In this document: positions 1-8,780 of the stretch, piece by piece
Layout of the letters: every line of letters starts with the position of its first letter
Position numbering within the stretch: position 1 is the stretch's first letter
DNA from: Hyphomicrobium sp. NDB2Meth4
GTDB taxonomy: Bacteria; Pseudomonadota; Alphaproteobacteria; Rhizobiales; Hyphomicrobiaceae
Length of the DNA: 64,000 nt
Direction: 5' to 3'
Assembly: GCF_900117445.1 (NCBI RefSeq)
Contig: NZ_FPEJ01000001.1
Span: 362,501 to 426,500, forward strand
Made by a program: the position numbers and the translations under genes
Notes under the pieces: generated by a model
What the model was told of the DNA's origin: nothing
Databases searched by the model: none
What the model saw: only the letters and a program-made list of their open reading frames with translations

Positions 1-2
1 CC

Positions 3-770
3 GCCCAGCTGCAGAAGCTTCCAGAGGACGTCATCACCAAGGTGATGAAAATTCACGCCTCGCAAACGGACTTCAGACGCCGACTGCGCCCCGGCGATTC
101 AATCGAATATTTCTTCGACATGAAGGATGGTGCGAAGGCAGATAGTCCGCCTGGTGAGTTGCTCTACACGTCCATCACCAGCGGCGGCGAGACATACAAA
201 TTCTACCGTTTCCGCACCCCCGATGGCGTCGTCGACTACTACGACGAGCGCGGAAACAACTCGAAGCAGTTCCTCATGCGCCGCCCCGTTCGCGGCGACG
301 TTCGCCTCGCTTCCGGCTTCGGCATGCGCTTCCATCCCCTGCTCAACGAGCGGCGCATGCACACCGGTGTCGACTGGGCAACATCGACCGGAACGCCGAT
401 TCTTGCCGCAGGCACGGGCGTCATCGAGGAGGCCGGACGCAAAGGTCAGTACGGCAACTACGTGCGCATCCGTCACCCGAACGGCTATCACACCGCCTAC
501 GGACATATGCTGCGTCTGCGCAAAGGCATCGTCGCCGGCGCCAAGGTGCGCCAGGGCGAAATCATCGGTTATGTCGGATCGACAGGCCTCGCATCTGGCC
601 CGCATCTTCACTACGAGGTGTTGATCAATTCGCGCTTCGTCGACCCGCTCGCCATCCAGGTGCCGCGCGAGCGCGAGCTCTCGGGCCGTCAGCTCGCTGA
701 GTTCCAGAAAGAGCGCCAGCGCATCGACGACCTGCGCCACCTCGCACCAGTCATGACCGCCAGCAAATAG
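3..770 (+). CDS. M23-family metallopeptidase, C-terminal part (5' end outside window)
   Basis: The frame is open from the first base of the window, so the true start lies upstream and only about 255 C-terminal residues are seen. The M23 (LytM/lysostaphin) fold is clear: HTGVDWA carries the first zinc ligands (HxxxD), and GPHLHYEV carries the HxH motif that completes the zinc site and catalytic centre. M23 enzymes are periplasmic peptidoglycan endopeptidases, or degenerate activators of amidases; with all zinc ligands kept, this one should be active. The preceding segment (FRTPDGVVDYYDERG) resembles the linker domain that often precedes M23 in alphaproteobacterial cell-wall hydrolases. It is convergent with clpB. 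Family is certain; the substrate bond is not known. Confidence 0.9.
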   Translation, partial: AQLQKLPEDVITKVMKIHASQTDFRRRLRPGDSIEYFFDMKDGAKADSPPGELLYTSITSGGETYKFYRFRTPDGVVDYYDERGNNSKQFLMRRPVRGDVRLASGFGMRFHPLLNERRMHTGVDWATSTGTPILAAGTGVIEEAGRKGQYGNYVRIRHPNGYHTAYGHMLRLRKGIVAGAKVRQGEIIGYVGSTGLASGPHLHYEVLINSRFVDPLAIQVPRERELSGRQLAEFQKERQRIDDLRHLAPVMTASK

Positions 771-786
771 GCAGCCGACGCACCTC

Positions 787-860
787 GACGTCACCCCGAC
801 GAAGGTCGGGGCCTGCGCCAGCTTCCGCACGCTTCTCTGGTCCCGTCCCGCGCCGGGATG
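787..860. repeat. palindromic intergenic element between convergent genes
   Basis: A 7-bp stem CCCCGAC/GTCGGGG (794-800 with 805-811) is followed by CCCG/CGGG around 847-857. This 'ACCCCGACGAAGGTCGGGG ... CGCGCCGGGATGA' arrangement looks like the short dispersed palindromes common between genes in Rhizobiales. No second copy is seen in this window, so the repeat nature is inference from style. It may end transcription from both sides. Confidence 0.4.
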
Positions 861-972
861 AAAGATGTGGATAGGCACCGCACCCTGCACGCATGAGGCA
901 GAAACGACAACGGCAGCGGGCGCCATTCCGACTGCCCACTGCCGACTGCCTTACTTGCCTGCCATGCCCGGC

Positions 973-3570
973 TTAGGCCGCTGCCTTCACGACCTCGCCG
1001 TTCAGCACCAGTTCGCCGTCGCGCACGCCGATGTGCACCGTGTCGCCATCCTTGATGCGCCCCGCGAGGATCTGCTCGGCGAGCGGATCCTGCACATGCC
1101 GCTGGATGACGCGCTTCAGCGGACGCGCACCATAGGCCGGATCATAGCCGCGATTGGCGAGCCACGTCCGCGCCGCATCGTCGAGATCGACGATGATCTT
1201 GCGATCGGCGAGCAGCTTGTCGAGACGCTTCATCTGGATGTCGACGATCTTGCCCATGTCCGCACGCTGCAGACGGTGGAACAGGATCGTGTCGTCGAGA
1301 CGGTTGAGGAATTCCGGCCGGAACTTCTGCCGCACTTCGCCCATCACCAGATCGCGAACCAGCGCCGTGTCCTCGCCTTCCTTCTGGTTGACGAGATACT
1401 CCGCGCCGATGTTCGACGTCAGGATGATGATCGTGTTGCGGAAGTCGACCGTGCGGCCCTGTCCGTCCGTCAGACGCCCGTCGTCGAGCACCTGCAGCAG
1501 CACGTTGAACACGTCCGGGTGCGCCTTTTCGATCTCGTCGAACAGGATCACCTGATACGGCCGGCGACGCACTGCCTCGGTCAGCGAGCCGCCTTCCTCA
1601 TAGCCGACATAGCCGGGAGGGGCGCCGATGAGACGAGCGACCGAGTGCTTCTCCATGTACTCCGACATATCGAAGCGCTGCATCGCGTTGTCGTCATCGA
1701 ACAGGAATGCCGCGAGCGCCTTTGACAGTTCGGTCTTGCCGACACCCGTCGGCCCGAGGAACATGAACGAGCCGATCGGCCGGTTCGGATCCTGCAGGCC
1801 CGCACGTGCGCGCCGCACAGCCTTAGAGACGGCATCCACCGCCTCGCGCTGACCAACGACGCGCTTCGCCAGCGCATCCTCCATCTTCAGGAGCTTCTCG
1901 CGCTCGCCTTCGAGCATGCGGTCGACCGGAATACCCGTCCACCGCGACACGACCGACGCGATCTGATCCGGTGTCACGGCCTCTTCGACCATGCCACCCT
2001 TGGCTTCCTCTTGCTCCATCTTCAGGAGCTTCTTCTCCAGATCGGGAATCTTGCCATAGGCAAGCTCGCCCGCGCGCTGCAGGTCACCGCGGCGCTGCGC
2101 CTTCTCCAACTCGGTCCGCGCGGTGTCGAGCTCCTCCTTCAGCTTCTGGGCACTGCCGAGCTTTTCGCGCTCTGCTTCCCAGTTCTGCGTCAGGATCTTG
2201 CTCTCCTCCTCGAGGTCGGCGATCTCCTTCTCAAGATTGGACAGCCGGTCTTTCGACGCGGCATCCGTCTCCTTCTTCAAAGCTTCGCGCTCGATCTTCA
2301 GCTGCATCAGCTCGCGATCGATGCGGTCCAGTTCCTCGGGCTTGGAATCGATCTGCATCTTGAGCCGCGAAGCCGCCTCGTCGACGAGGTCGATCGCCTT
2401 GTCCGGCAGGAAACGATCCGCGATGTAGCGGTTAGAGAGCGTAGCGGCCGCCACCAGCGCGCTGTCGGTAATCCGCACGCCGTGATGCAGCTCGTACTTC
2501 TCCTTGATGCCGCGCAGGATCGAGATGGTGTCTTCCACCGTCGGCTCGTTGACGAACACCGGCTGGAAGCGCCGCGCCAGCGCCGCATCCTTCTCGATAT
2601 GCTTGCGATACTCATCGAGCGTCGTTGCGCCGACGCAGTGCAATTCACCGCGTGCCAGCGCCGGCTTCAGCAGATTGCCGGCATCCATGGAGCCTTCGGT
2701 CTTGCCGGCACCCACGATGGTGTGCAGCTCGTCGATGAAGAGGATGATGCGTCCCTGCTCGGCCTCGACCTCGCTCAGCACGGCTTTGAGGCGCTCCTCG
2801 AACTCGCCGCGATACTTCGCGCCGGCAATCAGCGAGCCCATGTCGAGCGCCAGCAGCTTCTTGTCCTTGAGGCTGTCCGGCACGTCGCCCTTGACGATGC
2901 GCTGCGCCAAGCCCTCGGCGATCGCCGTCTTGCCGACACCCGGCTCACCGATCAGCACGGGATTGTTCTTCGAACGCCGCGACAGCACCTGAATGGTACG
3001 GCGAATTTCTTCGTCGCGGCCAATAACCGGATCGATCTTGCCTGCAGCCGCAGCTTCGGTGAGGTCGCGCGCATAGCGCTTCAGAGCGTCATAGCCCTGC
3101 TCGGCCGACGCCGTGTCCGCGGTACGTCCTTTGCGCAATTCGTTGATCGCCGTGTTGAGACCCTGCGCCGTCACCCCCGCATCAGCGAGGATCTTGGCAG
3201 CATCCGTGCCCTTCTCGAGCGCCAGCGCAAGCAACAGCCGTTCGGCGGTTACGTACTTGTCGCCGGCCTTCTCTGCGATCTTCTCCGCCGCGTCGAAAAC
3301 GCGCGCGAGCTCGGATGCCATATAAAGCTGGCCAGCCCCGCCGCCCGACACCGACGGACGCTTCGCAAGCTGAGCTTCGACCGCCTTCAGCGCCGCCTTA
3401 GGATCGCCGCCAGCCTTGCGGATCAGCCCTGCGGCCAACCCTTCATTGTCGTCGAGCAGCACCTTCAACAGGTGGTCGGGCGAAAACTGCTGATGGCCTT
3501 CACGCAGCGCCAGATTCTGCGCCGCTTGTACGAAACCGCGTGCGCGGTCCGTAAACATTTCAAAGTTCAT
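973..3570 (-). CDS. clpB: ATP-dependent disaggregase ClpB (Hsp100)
   Basis: A 865-residue AAA+ chaperone, the usual length for ClpB. The order is the N-terminal Clp repeat domain ([18 protein letters not shown]), first AAA module with Walker A GEPGVGKT, the long coiled-coil M domain (about residues 410-530, rich in E, K and L) that sets ClpB apart from ClpA, and the second AAA module with GPTGVGKT. ClpB works with DnaK to pull apart aggregated proteins in the cytoplasm. The start at MNFEMF was chosen over an upstream ATG because a strong GGAGGG ribosome site lies just before it and the family begins there. Heat-shock control is usual; I could not identify a convincing RpoH promoter in the 200 bases upstream. 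Confidence 0.97.
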   Translation of the reverse strand: MNFEMFTDRARGFVQAAQNLALREGHQQFSPDHLLKVLLDDNEGLAAGLIRKAGGDPKAALKAVEAQLAKRPSVSGGGAGQLYMASELARVFDAAEKIAEKAGDKYVTAERLLLALALEKGTDAAKILADAGVTAQGLNTAINELRKGRTADTASAEQGYDALKRYARDLTEAAAAGKIDPVIGRDEEIRRTIQVLSRRSKNNPVLIGEPGVGKTAIAEGLAQRIVKGDVPDSLKDKKLLALDMGSLIAGAKYRGEFEERLKAVLSEVEAEQGRIILFIDELHTIVGAGKTEGSMDAGNLLKPALARGELHCVGATTLDEYRKHIEKDAALARRFQPVFVNEPTVEDTISILRGIKEKYELHHGVRITDSALVAAATLSNRYIADRFLPDKAIDLVDEAASRLKMQIDSKPEELDRIDRELMQLKIEREALKKETDAASKDRLSNLEKEIADLEEESKILTQNWEAEREKLGSAQKLKEELDTARTELEKAQRRGDLQRAGELAYGKIPDLEKKLLKMEQEEAKGGMVEEAVTPDQIASVVSRWTGIPVDRMLEGEREKLLKMEDALAKRVVGQREAVDAVSKAVRRARAGLQDPNRPIGSFMFLGPTGVGKTELSKALAAFLFDDDNAMQRFDMSEYMEKHSVARLIGAPPGYVGYEEGGSLTEAVRRRPYQVILFDEIEKAHPDVFNVLLQVLDDGRLTDGQGRTVDFRNTIIILTSNIGAEYLVNQKEGEDTALVRDLVMGEVRQKFRPEFLNRLDDTILFHRLQRADMGKIVDIQMKRLDKLLADRKIIVDLDDAARTWLANRGYDPAYGARPLKRVIQRHVQDPLAEQILAGRIKDGDTVHIGVRDGELVLNGEVVKAAA

Positions 3571-3771
3571 GAGAGATTCCCTCCTCAGCGCACCGTTCCG
3601 CCCTGATGGCACGGCCCGGCACCTTCCACGTCAGGATTAATGTGGTTCCGCCGACCTACCGACGCGGCAGCATCGTCCGGAAACCTTTCCAACAGGTGAT
3701 ATAGTGTGGTCGAAACCGGACAAAAGAGGGCTACACCGGTACTTCTCAAACTCACTTGAGTTGCATCAACG

Positions 3772-4542
3772 ATGTCATCCTCGCTCGAACCTGCCGTCCG
3801 CGGACTCTATCGCTATCCCGTCAAGGGCCTCTCGCCCGAACCGCTCGAGCGCGTGACGTTGACTAGGGACCAGACCGTCCCTTTCGACCGCGCCTATGCG
3901 ATCGAGAACGGTATCGGCCGATTCGACCCCGAGCATCCCGCCCACCTGCCGAAGATCAACTTCCTGATGTTGATGCGTAATGAGCGCCTGGCGACATTGC
4001 AGACGCGCTTCGATGACGAGACCGAGACCCTGACGATCTTACGCGCCGGCAAGCAGGTGGCGCGCGGCGATCTGCGCAGCCAGCTCGGCCGCCGCATGAT
4101 CGAGCAGTTCCTCGCAGCCTACATGCAGTCGGAGTTGCGCGGACCGCCTCACGTCGTTTCGGCCCCCGGCCACAGCTTTTCCGATGTCGCTGCCAAGTGC
4201 CTGCACATCGTCAACTTGGCGTCGCTACGCGAATTGGAGCGCGTAGCCGGCCGCCAACTCAATCCGTTGCGCTTCCGCCCCAACGTCATCATCGATGGCG
4301 CCGAGCCATGGGCCGAATTCAGTTGGAAGGATAAGCCGCTGCAGATCGGCGGCGTGCCGCTCGCATTCATCAAGCGCACTGAGCGTTGCGCCGCCACCGA
4401 CGTCGATCCCGATACCGGAAAACGCGACACCGCTTTGCCCGCCACGCTGCTGCGCACCTACGGACATTCCGACTTCGGCATCTATGCCCGCGTCCTCTCC
4501 GACGGCGAAATCACCCTCGGCGACCCGGTCAAATTCTCTTAG
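3772..4542 (+). CDS. MOSC domain-containing protein
   Basis: A 256-residue protein with the MOSC N-terminal beta-barrel signature (RGLYRYPVKGLSPEPLERV) followed by a MOSC domain (FRPNVIIDGAEPWAEF, and ERCAATDVDPDTGKRD with the single conserved cysteine that binds molybdenum cofactor sulfur in this family). Relatives include YcbX and the mitochondrial amidoxime-reducing components, which use the molybdenum cofactor to reduce N-hydroxylated compounds. No ferredoxin domain is attached, unlike YcbX, so an electron donor would have to be separate. No strong ribosome site precedes the ATG. Family assignment is firm; the reaction is unknown. Confidence 0.85.
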   Translation: MSSSLEPAVRGLYRYPVKGLSPEPLERVTLTRDQTVPFDRAYAIENGIGRFDPEHPAHLPKINFLMLMRNERLATLQTRFDDETETLTILRAGKQVARGDLRSQLGRRMIEQFLAAYMQSELRGPPHVVSAPGHSFSDVAAKCLHIVNLASLRELERVAGRQLNPLRFRPNVIIDGAEPWAEFSWKDKPLQIGGVPLAFIKRTERCAATDVDPDTGKRDTALPATLLRTYGHSDFGIYARVLSDGEITLGDPVKFS

Positions 4543-4561
4543 CCGCAGCGCGCCCGCCGCC

Positions 4562-4601
4562 AAAAAAAGCGGCCGCCACTCCCGATCGGGAGGGCGGCCG
4601 C
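4562..4601 (-). terminator. rho-independent terminator of the DUF4167 gene
   Basis: A near-perfect long inverted repeat (GCGGCCGCC at 4569-4577 pairs with GGCGGCCGC at 4593-4601, with CTCCCGATCGGGAG between) is followed on the minus strand by seven Ts (4568-4562). Read from the minus strand this is a textbook terminator for the gene ending at 4627; it may also stop transcripts from the convergent MOSC gene. Confidence 0.85.
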
Positions 4602-4626
4602 CCATTCGTCAGAACTGGATTACCGT

Positions 4627-5469
4627 TTACTCGGCGTCGTCCGTAGCCGGTGCTGCGGCGGCTGCCGCGCTCACCTCACCGCCGGCGCTGCTTTCGCGGC
4701 GCGGACGGCGAACCGGCCGGCGCAGGAATTCCGGCTGCTCGTGCTGCTGCTGCGGGAACCGATCGCGGTCGCGATCACGCTCCCGTTCGCGGCGCGGCTG
4801 GAACGGCTGCGCCTCGGCCACCGGCTGCGGCCCACCAGCATCGACGCCTTCCGGACTGTTGTTGCGCGGTGGGCGCGGCTGTGCGCCAAACCCTTCGCCG
4901 CCATGCTCGCGATCGCGACGCTCGCCCCGGTCACCACGATCTCCGCGGTCGCCGCCACGATCCCCCCGATCGCCTCGGTCATGATTCCGGCCACGGTGCT
5001 CGTTCCGGTCACGGAAGCGGCCCTGATCGTGGCGCTCATGTCGCTGCCCGTCGAACCGCTGACCTTCCATCCGCGGCTGATCGTTGTTGTGGCGCGGTTG
5101 ATTGAACGACGGCTGCATATCGCCATCATCGCCATCATCATCGCCGTAGTCGTCGCCGTCCATGTCGTTGAACGGCCGATTGCGCGGTATCCCGCCGTTT
5201 ATATCCGGCCCGCCCTGGCTGATCTGCTGCTCCCGGAAGGCCATGATGATGCGGTTGTAGTGTTCGGCGTGTTGCAGATAGTTCTCTGCGAGAACCGGAT
5301 CGCCCGAAGACGAGGCATCACGGGCCAGCGACATATACTTTTCAGCGATATGAGACGGAGTTCCACGGATCTTAACGTCCGGCCCCGTGCTCTCGAAGCT
5401 GCGCGTCAGCGGGCTTTGGCCCTTGCGGTTGCGTCCGCGTCCCCGGCGGTTCTGCTGTCCTTGCCTCAT
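4627..5469 (-). CDS. DUF4167 domain protein, arginine-rich
   Basis: A 280-residue protein. The first 90 residues hold the DUF4167 signature (MRQGQQNRRGRGRNRKGQ, then a conserved block VKIRGTPSHIAEKYMSLARDA and NYLQHAEHYNRIIM). The rest is low complexity and highly charged: Asp/Gly stretches, then tandem RGD/DRGDRG repeats near residues 150-190, then a basic tail ending in acidic residues. DUF4167 is found almost only in alphaproteobacteria; the arginine-glycine repeats suggest nucleic acid, perhaps RNA, binding, but no function is established. Downstream of the prfA-prmC genes but separated by about 400 bases, so it probably has its own promoter. Confidence 0.88.
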   Translation of the reverse strand: MRQGQQNRRGRGRNRKGQSPLTRSFESTGPDVKIRGTPSHIAEKYMSLARDASSSGDPVLAENYLQHAEHYNRIIMAFREQQISQGGPDINGGIPRNRPFNDMDGDDYGDDDGDDGDMQPSFNQPRHNNDQPRMEGQRFDGQRHERHDQGRFRDRNEHRGRNHDRGDRGDRGGDRGDRGDRGERRDREHGGEGFGAQPRPPRNNSPEGVDAGGPQPVAEAQPFQPRRERERDRDRDRFPQQQHEQPEFLRRPVRRPRRESSAGGEVSAAAAAAPATDDAE

Positions 5470-5866
5470 TGGCTCCGTTCTCGGTGGTGATGAATGACAG
5501 GCGTCACGTCTCGTTAGCGTCTTTCAATCGCTAGTGCCCTAGAGAGGCGCTGAAACCGCAGTCTCTGGCCAGTTTTCCTGGCGGCGCCCATGCGCGCGCG
5601 TTGTATCTCAATCTTGTGACGCTCAACCGGCAGTCGCTACTTCCGATCGGAAAGGGGCGTGGCACGCCACACGGCTAGCGATTGCCGTTTCAGCGGGAGC
5701 TACAGGGCCCCGTAACCACGTGTCCCCGCGCCTCTATCATCCCAGCTGGGTTTCCCAGCTCGTGCGGCAGGTCAGAGCTCCAACACTGAAGCGCGCCACA
5801 CGTTTAATCGGCTGCAGCCAGACTAGCGCGGAACCGGAGCAAATCAAACAGTTTCTTTGCGACCAA
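5470..5866. other. 397-base intergenic region with clustered palindromes
   Basis: No gene is supported here. It holds TTCCGATCGGAA (5641-5652), GGCGTGGCACGCC (5656-5668), a 7-bp hairpin AGCTGGG-TTT-CCCAGCT (5744-5760) and an enclosing pair GGAGCT/AGCTCC (5696-5701 with 5776-5781). It must contain the promoter of the DUF4167 gene and perhaps the end of the prfA-prmC transcript. The nested pairs from 5696 to 5781 could form a structured RNA, but no known RNA family was recognised. Confidence 0.4.
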
Positions 5867-6766
5867 TTATAACTGTAGCAACAACGCCACACAGCGCTCG
5901 TGGCCACCAAGGTCTGAATGTCGGCTCAGTTCTGCCTTACGTGTCTTAACGAACGCTTGCTGCAACAAGACTGCCACAGGGCCGGCTTGGCCTGCTCCAA
6001 CTTCCACCACCGCTGCCCCATCGAGCACGCGATCGAGGCCGGCCGCTATCCTTCTATATATTTCGAGGCCGTCCGCCCCGCCATCAAGTGCAGCACGCGG
6101 ATCAAAAACGCGCACCTCCGGACTCAAACCAGCGATCTCACCACTCGCGATATAAGGCGGGTTGCTGATCACCAGATCGAACCGGTCCTCAATACCATCC
6201 AGCACATCGTGGATTTCAAACTGCGCGCGATCGCCGACGCCCAGCGCACGAGCATTCTTCCGCGCCGTCTCCAGCGCATCTGCGCTGATATCCGTCCCGA
6301 GACCGCGCGCTTGCGGCAGCTCCGCCAGCAGCGTCAGCAGCAGACAACCCGTGCCGGTGCCGATGTCGAGGATGCGAATGGGTTTTTCGCGCCAGCCCGC
6401 CCGATCGGCAATTCCCAGAGCAGCCTCGATCAGCGTCTCGCTATCCGGCCTCGGGTCGAGCGTCTCCCGCGACAGCAAAAAGCGCCGTCCATAAAATTCC
6501 CGCTCTCCTAGAATGCGCGAAACCGGCTCATGCGCGGCCCGCCGCACGAGCATCGCTGCAAATCTCTCACGCGCCTCCTCGGGCAATGGCCGCTCGGGAT
6601 GCGCGATGATGTCCGCGGTCGAGCACCCCGTCGCCGCGACCAGCAATAGCCGCGCATCGCGTCCCGCATCCTCGATCCCCGCGGTAGCAAGATCGCGCTG
6701 CCCCGCCTGCGCCGCCTCGCCGAGCGTGCCGAAAGCCTCGTGCTCTGTCGGAGGCTCAGGCGCCAT
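5867..6766 (-). CDS. prmC: peptide chain release factor N5-glutamine methyltransferase
   Basis: A 299-residue methyltransferase that methylates the glutamine of the GGQ motif in release factors, using S-adenosylmethionine, to raise termination efficiency. Visible motifs are an N-terminal helical domain, the SAM site [13 protein letters not shown], and the diagnostic catalytic SNPPYIA. The start overlaps the last 11 bases of prfA, its substrate gene, so the two are translationally coupled. Length and gene order fit PrmC (HemK) throughout. Confidence 0.95.
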   Translation of the reverse strand: MAPEPPTEHEAFGTLGEAAQAGQRDLATAGIEDAGRDARLLLVAATGCSTADIIAHPERPLPEEARERFAAMLVRRAAHEPVSRILGEREFYGRRFLLSRETLDPRPDSETLIEAALGIADRAGWREKPIRILDIGTGTGCLLLTLLAELPQARGLGTDISADALETARKNARALGVGDRAQFEIHDVLDGIEDRFDLVISNPPYIASGEIAGLSPEVRVFDPRAALDGGADGLEIYRRIAAGLDRVLDGAAVVEVGAGQAGPVAVLLQQAFVKTRKAELSRHSDLGGHERCVALLLQL

Positions 6767-7841
6767 TGCCCGCCATCTCGGCGAGCAGCGTCGCCTGGTG
6801 ATCCGTTGTCAGGGCGTCGATCATCTCATCGAGACCGGAGCCGTCGAGCACCGTATCGAGCTTATGCAGCGTGAGATTGATCCGGTGGTCCGTCACCCGC
6901 CCTTGCGGAAAGTTGTAGGTGCGGATGCGCTGCGAACGATCGCCCGAGCCGACCTGCCCCTTACGCGCCTCCGCGCGCGCAGAATCCGCCTTTTCCCGCT
7001 CCATCTCGTAGACGCGCGAGCGCAGCACCTGCATCGCCAGCCGGCGGTTCTGATGCTGCGACTTCTCCGCCGACACGACGACGATACCCGTGGGCAAATG
7101 CGTCATGCGCACGGCGGAATCCGTCTTGTTGACGTGCTGACCGCCTGCGCCACCCGCCCGCATCGTATCGATGCGGATGTCCTCGGGGCGAATGTCGATG
7201 TCGATATCCTCGGCCTCCGGCAGCACCGCGACCGTCGCCGCAGAGGTATGGATGCGCCCGCCAGTCTCCGTCGCGGGGATGCGCTGCACCCGGTGCACGC
7301 CGGATTCGAACTTCAGCTTCGCGAAAACCCCCTCGCCGGAGATCGACGCCACGATTTCCTTGTAGCCGCCGAGGTCGTTCTCCGACTCCGAGATGACCTC
7401 GACCTTCCAACCGTGCAACTCCGCATAGCGCGCGTACATGCGGAACAGATCCGCCGCGAATAGCGCCGCCTCATCGCCGCCAGTGCCGGCGCGCACTTCC
7501 AGGATGGCACTGCGCTCGTCGGCCGCATCCTTCGGCAGCAGCTGGATCTTCAACTTCTGCTCCAGCGCCTCGCGTCGCGGCTCCAGCGCCTCGAGGTCCG
7601 CCTCCGCCAGCGCGACCATCTCCTTGTCCGCCGATGGATCATCGACCATCGCCTGCAGGTCCGCGCGCTCCTTTTCGGCTGCCCTCAGCGCCTCGATCGT
7701 CTCCACCACCGGGTTGAGCTGGGCGAACTCCTTCGTCAGCTTCGCATACGCCGCCTGGTTCACCCCGGCGTTGAGCTCCGCCTGGATCGCGCTCCAGCGC
7801 CCCACCATCTTTTCGATTTTGTCTTGTGGAATTCCGACCAT
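6756..7841 (-). CDS. prfA: peptide chain release factor 1
   Basis: A 361-residue class I release factor that reads UAA and UAG stop codons in the ribosomal A site. The GGQ hydrolysis loop is present as [16 protein letters not shown]. An earlier ATG would add 16 residues; I chose the ATG at [12 protein letters not shown] because the length then matches the family (about 360). Neither start has a strong ribosome site. Overlaps prmC downstream by 11 bases. Confidence 0.95.
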   Translation of the reverse strand: MVGIPQDKIEKMVGRWSAIQAELNAGVNQAAYAKLTKEFAQLNPVVETIEALRAAEKERADLQAMVDDPSADKEMVALAEADLEALEPRREALEQKLKIQLLPKDAADERSAILEVRAGTGGDEAALFAADLFRMYARYAELHGWKVEVISESENDLGGYKEIVASISGEGVFAKLKFESGVHRVQRIPATETGGRIHTSAATVAVLPEAEDIDIDIRPEDIRIDTMRAGGAGGQHVNKTDSAVRMTHLPTGIVVVSAEKSQHQNRRLAMQVLRSRVYEMEREKADSARAEARKGQVGSGDRSQRIRTYNFPQGRVTDHRINLTLHKLDTVLDGSGLDEMIDALTTDHQATLLAEMAGNGA

Positions 7842-7945
7842 GGTTCTCGAAACGGAATGCCAGCTTCGCGTCTCGGCGAGCCGGTTCATGTTCTATTATG
7901 GGGTGAATATATGGGCACCCGCGCCGCGGCGCGCCGCATCTAATC

Positions 7946-8689
7946 CTATTGGGCGGCCGTCTGCAATTTGTCGCCGCGCCGGGTCCTGGGGTCGGGAACG
8001 TCGATCCACCGCATGCCGTCGCGAACCGGGGCAAACCGCACGATCACGTAGTTCTGCGCCCCGCGCACGAACCGCTTCATAGACGGCGGCAACTGCGAAA
8101 CCGCCGCTTCCAGCACCGACGTCTGGGTGATGAGGACGATCATGGCGATGCCGAGCGTCACGGTAAACAGCGCCATGCCAGGGCGCCCGGCATGATCGTT
8201 GACCACCCGGCTGACCTTGCGTGCCGCCTGGGCCGCCCGTTTACCGCCCCCGCCGATCGCCTTGATGATCGGCGCGCTGCTCTGTCCGCCAAGATTGATG
8301 TTGCGGATCAACGGACGCCGGGGCGTCGGCTGTGGCGCCTGCGCGCGAGGCGCGGCAACGTAAAGCTGCTCCAGGATATGCAGTACTGGACGCGGGTCCA
8401 GCCCCGCCAATCCAGCATACGAACGCACGATGCGGCACGTCTCTGGCCACAGCGGCAGTGCCTGGACCTGTCCGGCCTCGAGCGCGGCGATGATGTCGAC
8501 GCGTGTCGACAGCGCCTGAGCAGCCTGCAGCGGCGACAACCCGAGCGCGCCACGCAAGTCATGAAAGAAGCGAGAGATGTCCGCAGCAAGCGCCGCTTGC
8601 GATGGAGAAGGTGCAACAGGGGCGTGCGTGCGGGCCGCTTGCGGGCGCGCAACAGGAAAGGGTCTTGCTGGCTCGTAGGCTCTACGCAT
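7946..8689 (-). CDS. RodZ-like membrane protein with N-terminal helix-turn-helix
   Basis: A 247-residue protein of uncertain identity. Residues about 40-110 form a Cro/RodZ-like helix-turn-helix (DISRFFHDLRGALGLSPLQAAQALSTRVDIIAALE), followed by a basic proline-rich linker and one hydrophobic segment (GMALFTVTLGIAMIVLITQT) near residue 190, then a short, probably periplasmic, tail. This HTH-TM order is that of RodZ, a cytoskeletal anchor for MreB, but the long beta-rich C-terminal domain of RodZ is missing. The ATG at 8689 was preferred to a TTG 19 codons earlier. Lies between ptsP and prfA on the same strand. Confidence 0.6.
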   Translation of the reverse strand: MRRAYEPARPFPVARPQAARTHAPVAPSPSQAALAADISRFFHDLRGALGLSPLQAAQALSTRVDIIAALEAGQVQALPLWPETCRIVRSYAGLAGLDPRPVLHILEQLYVAAPRAQAPQPTPRRPLIRNINLGGQSSAPIIKAIGGGGKRAAQAARKVSRVVNDHAGRPGMALFTVTLGIAMIVLITQTSVLEAAVSQLPPSMKRFVRGAQNYVIVRFAPVRDGMRWIDVPDPRTRRGDKLQTAAQ

Positions 8690-8780
8690 GACCAACGCCA
8701 AAAACGATTCTGGAACCGGAAGTTCCCCCTGGGAGGTATCGTCCAATAACGGCGACGCCTTGTCCAGTCGGAACGCGAAA

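Noticed and set aside
2011-3606. A 531-codon open frame on the plus strand
   Set aside because: It lies fully antisense to clpB; high GC makes long antisense frames common, and the product has no recognisable domain.
4906-5020. Simple repeats in the DUF4167 gene that could be a CRISPR or tandem array
   Set aside because: The repeats encode RGD/DRG residues in frame within the protein; there are no unique spacers.
5690-5790. Signal recognition particle RNA or other housekeeping RNA
   Set aside because: CAGGTCAG is present, but the conserved GGAAGGAAGCAG-type loop is missing and the strand context does not fit.
8703-8726. Possible EcfG-type promoter on the minus strand before the RodZ-like gene
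   Set aside because: GGAAC and CGTT are both present but the spacer is 15, outside the 16-17 range, and the leader would be only a few bases long. The GGAAC is part of a chance palindrome.
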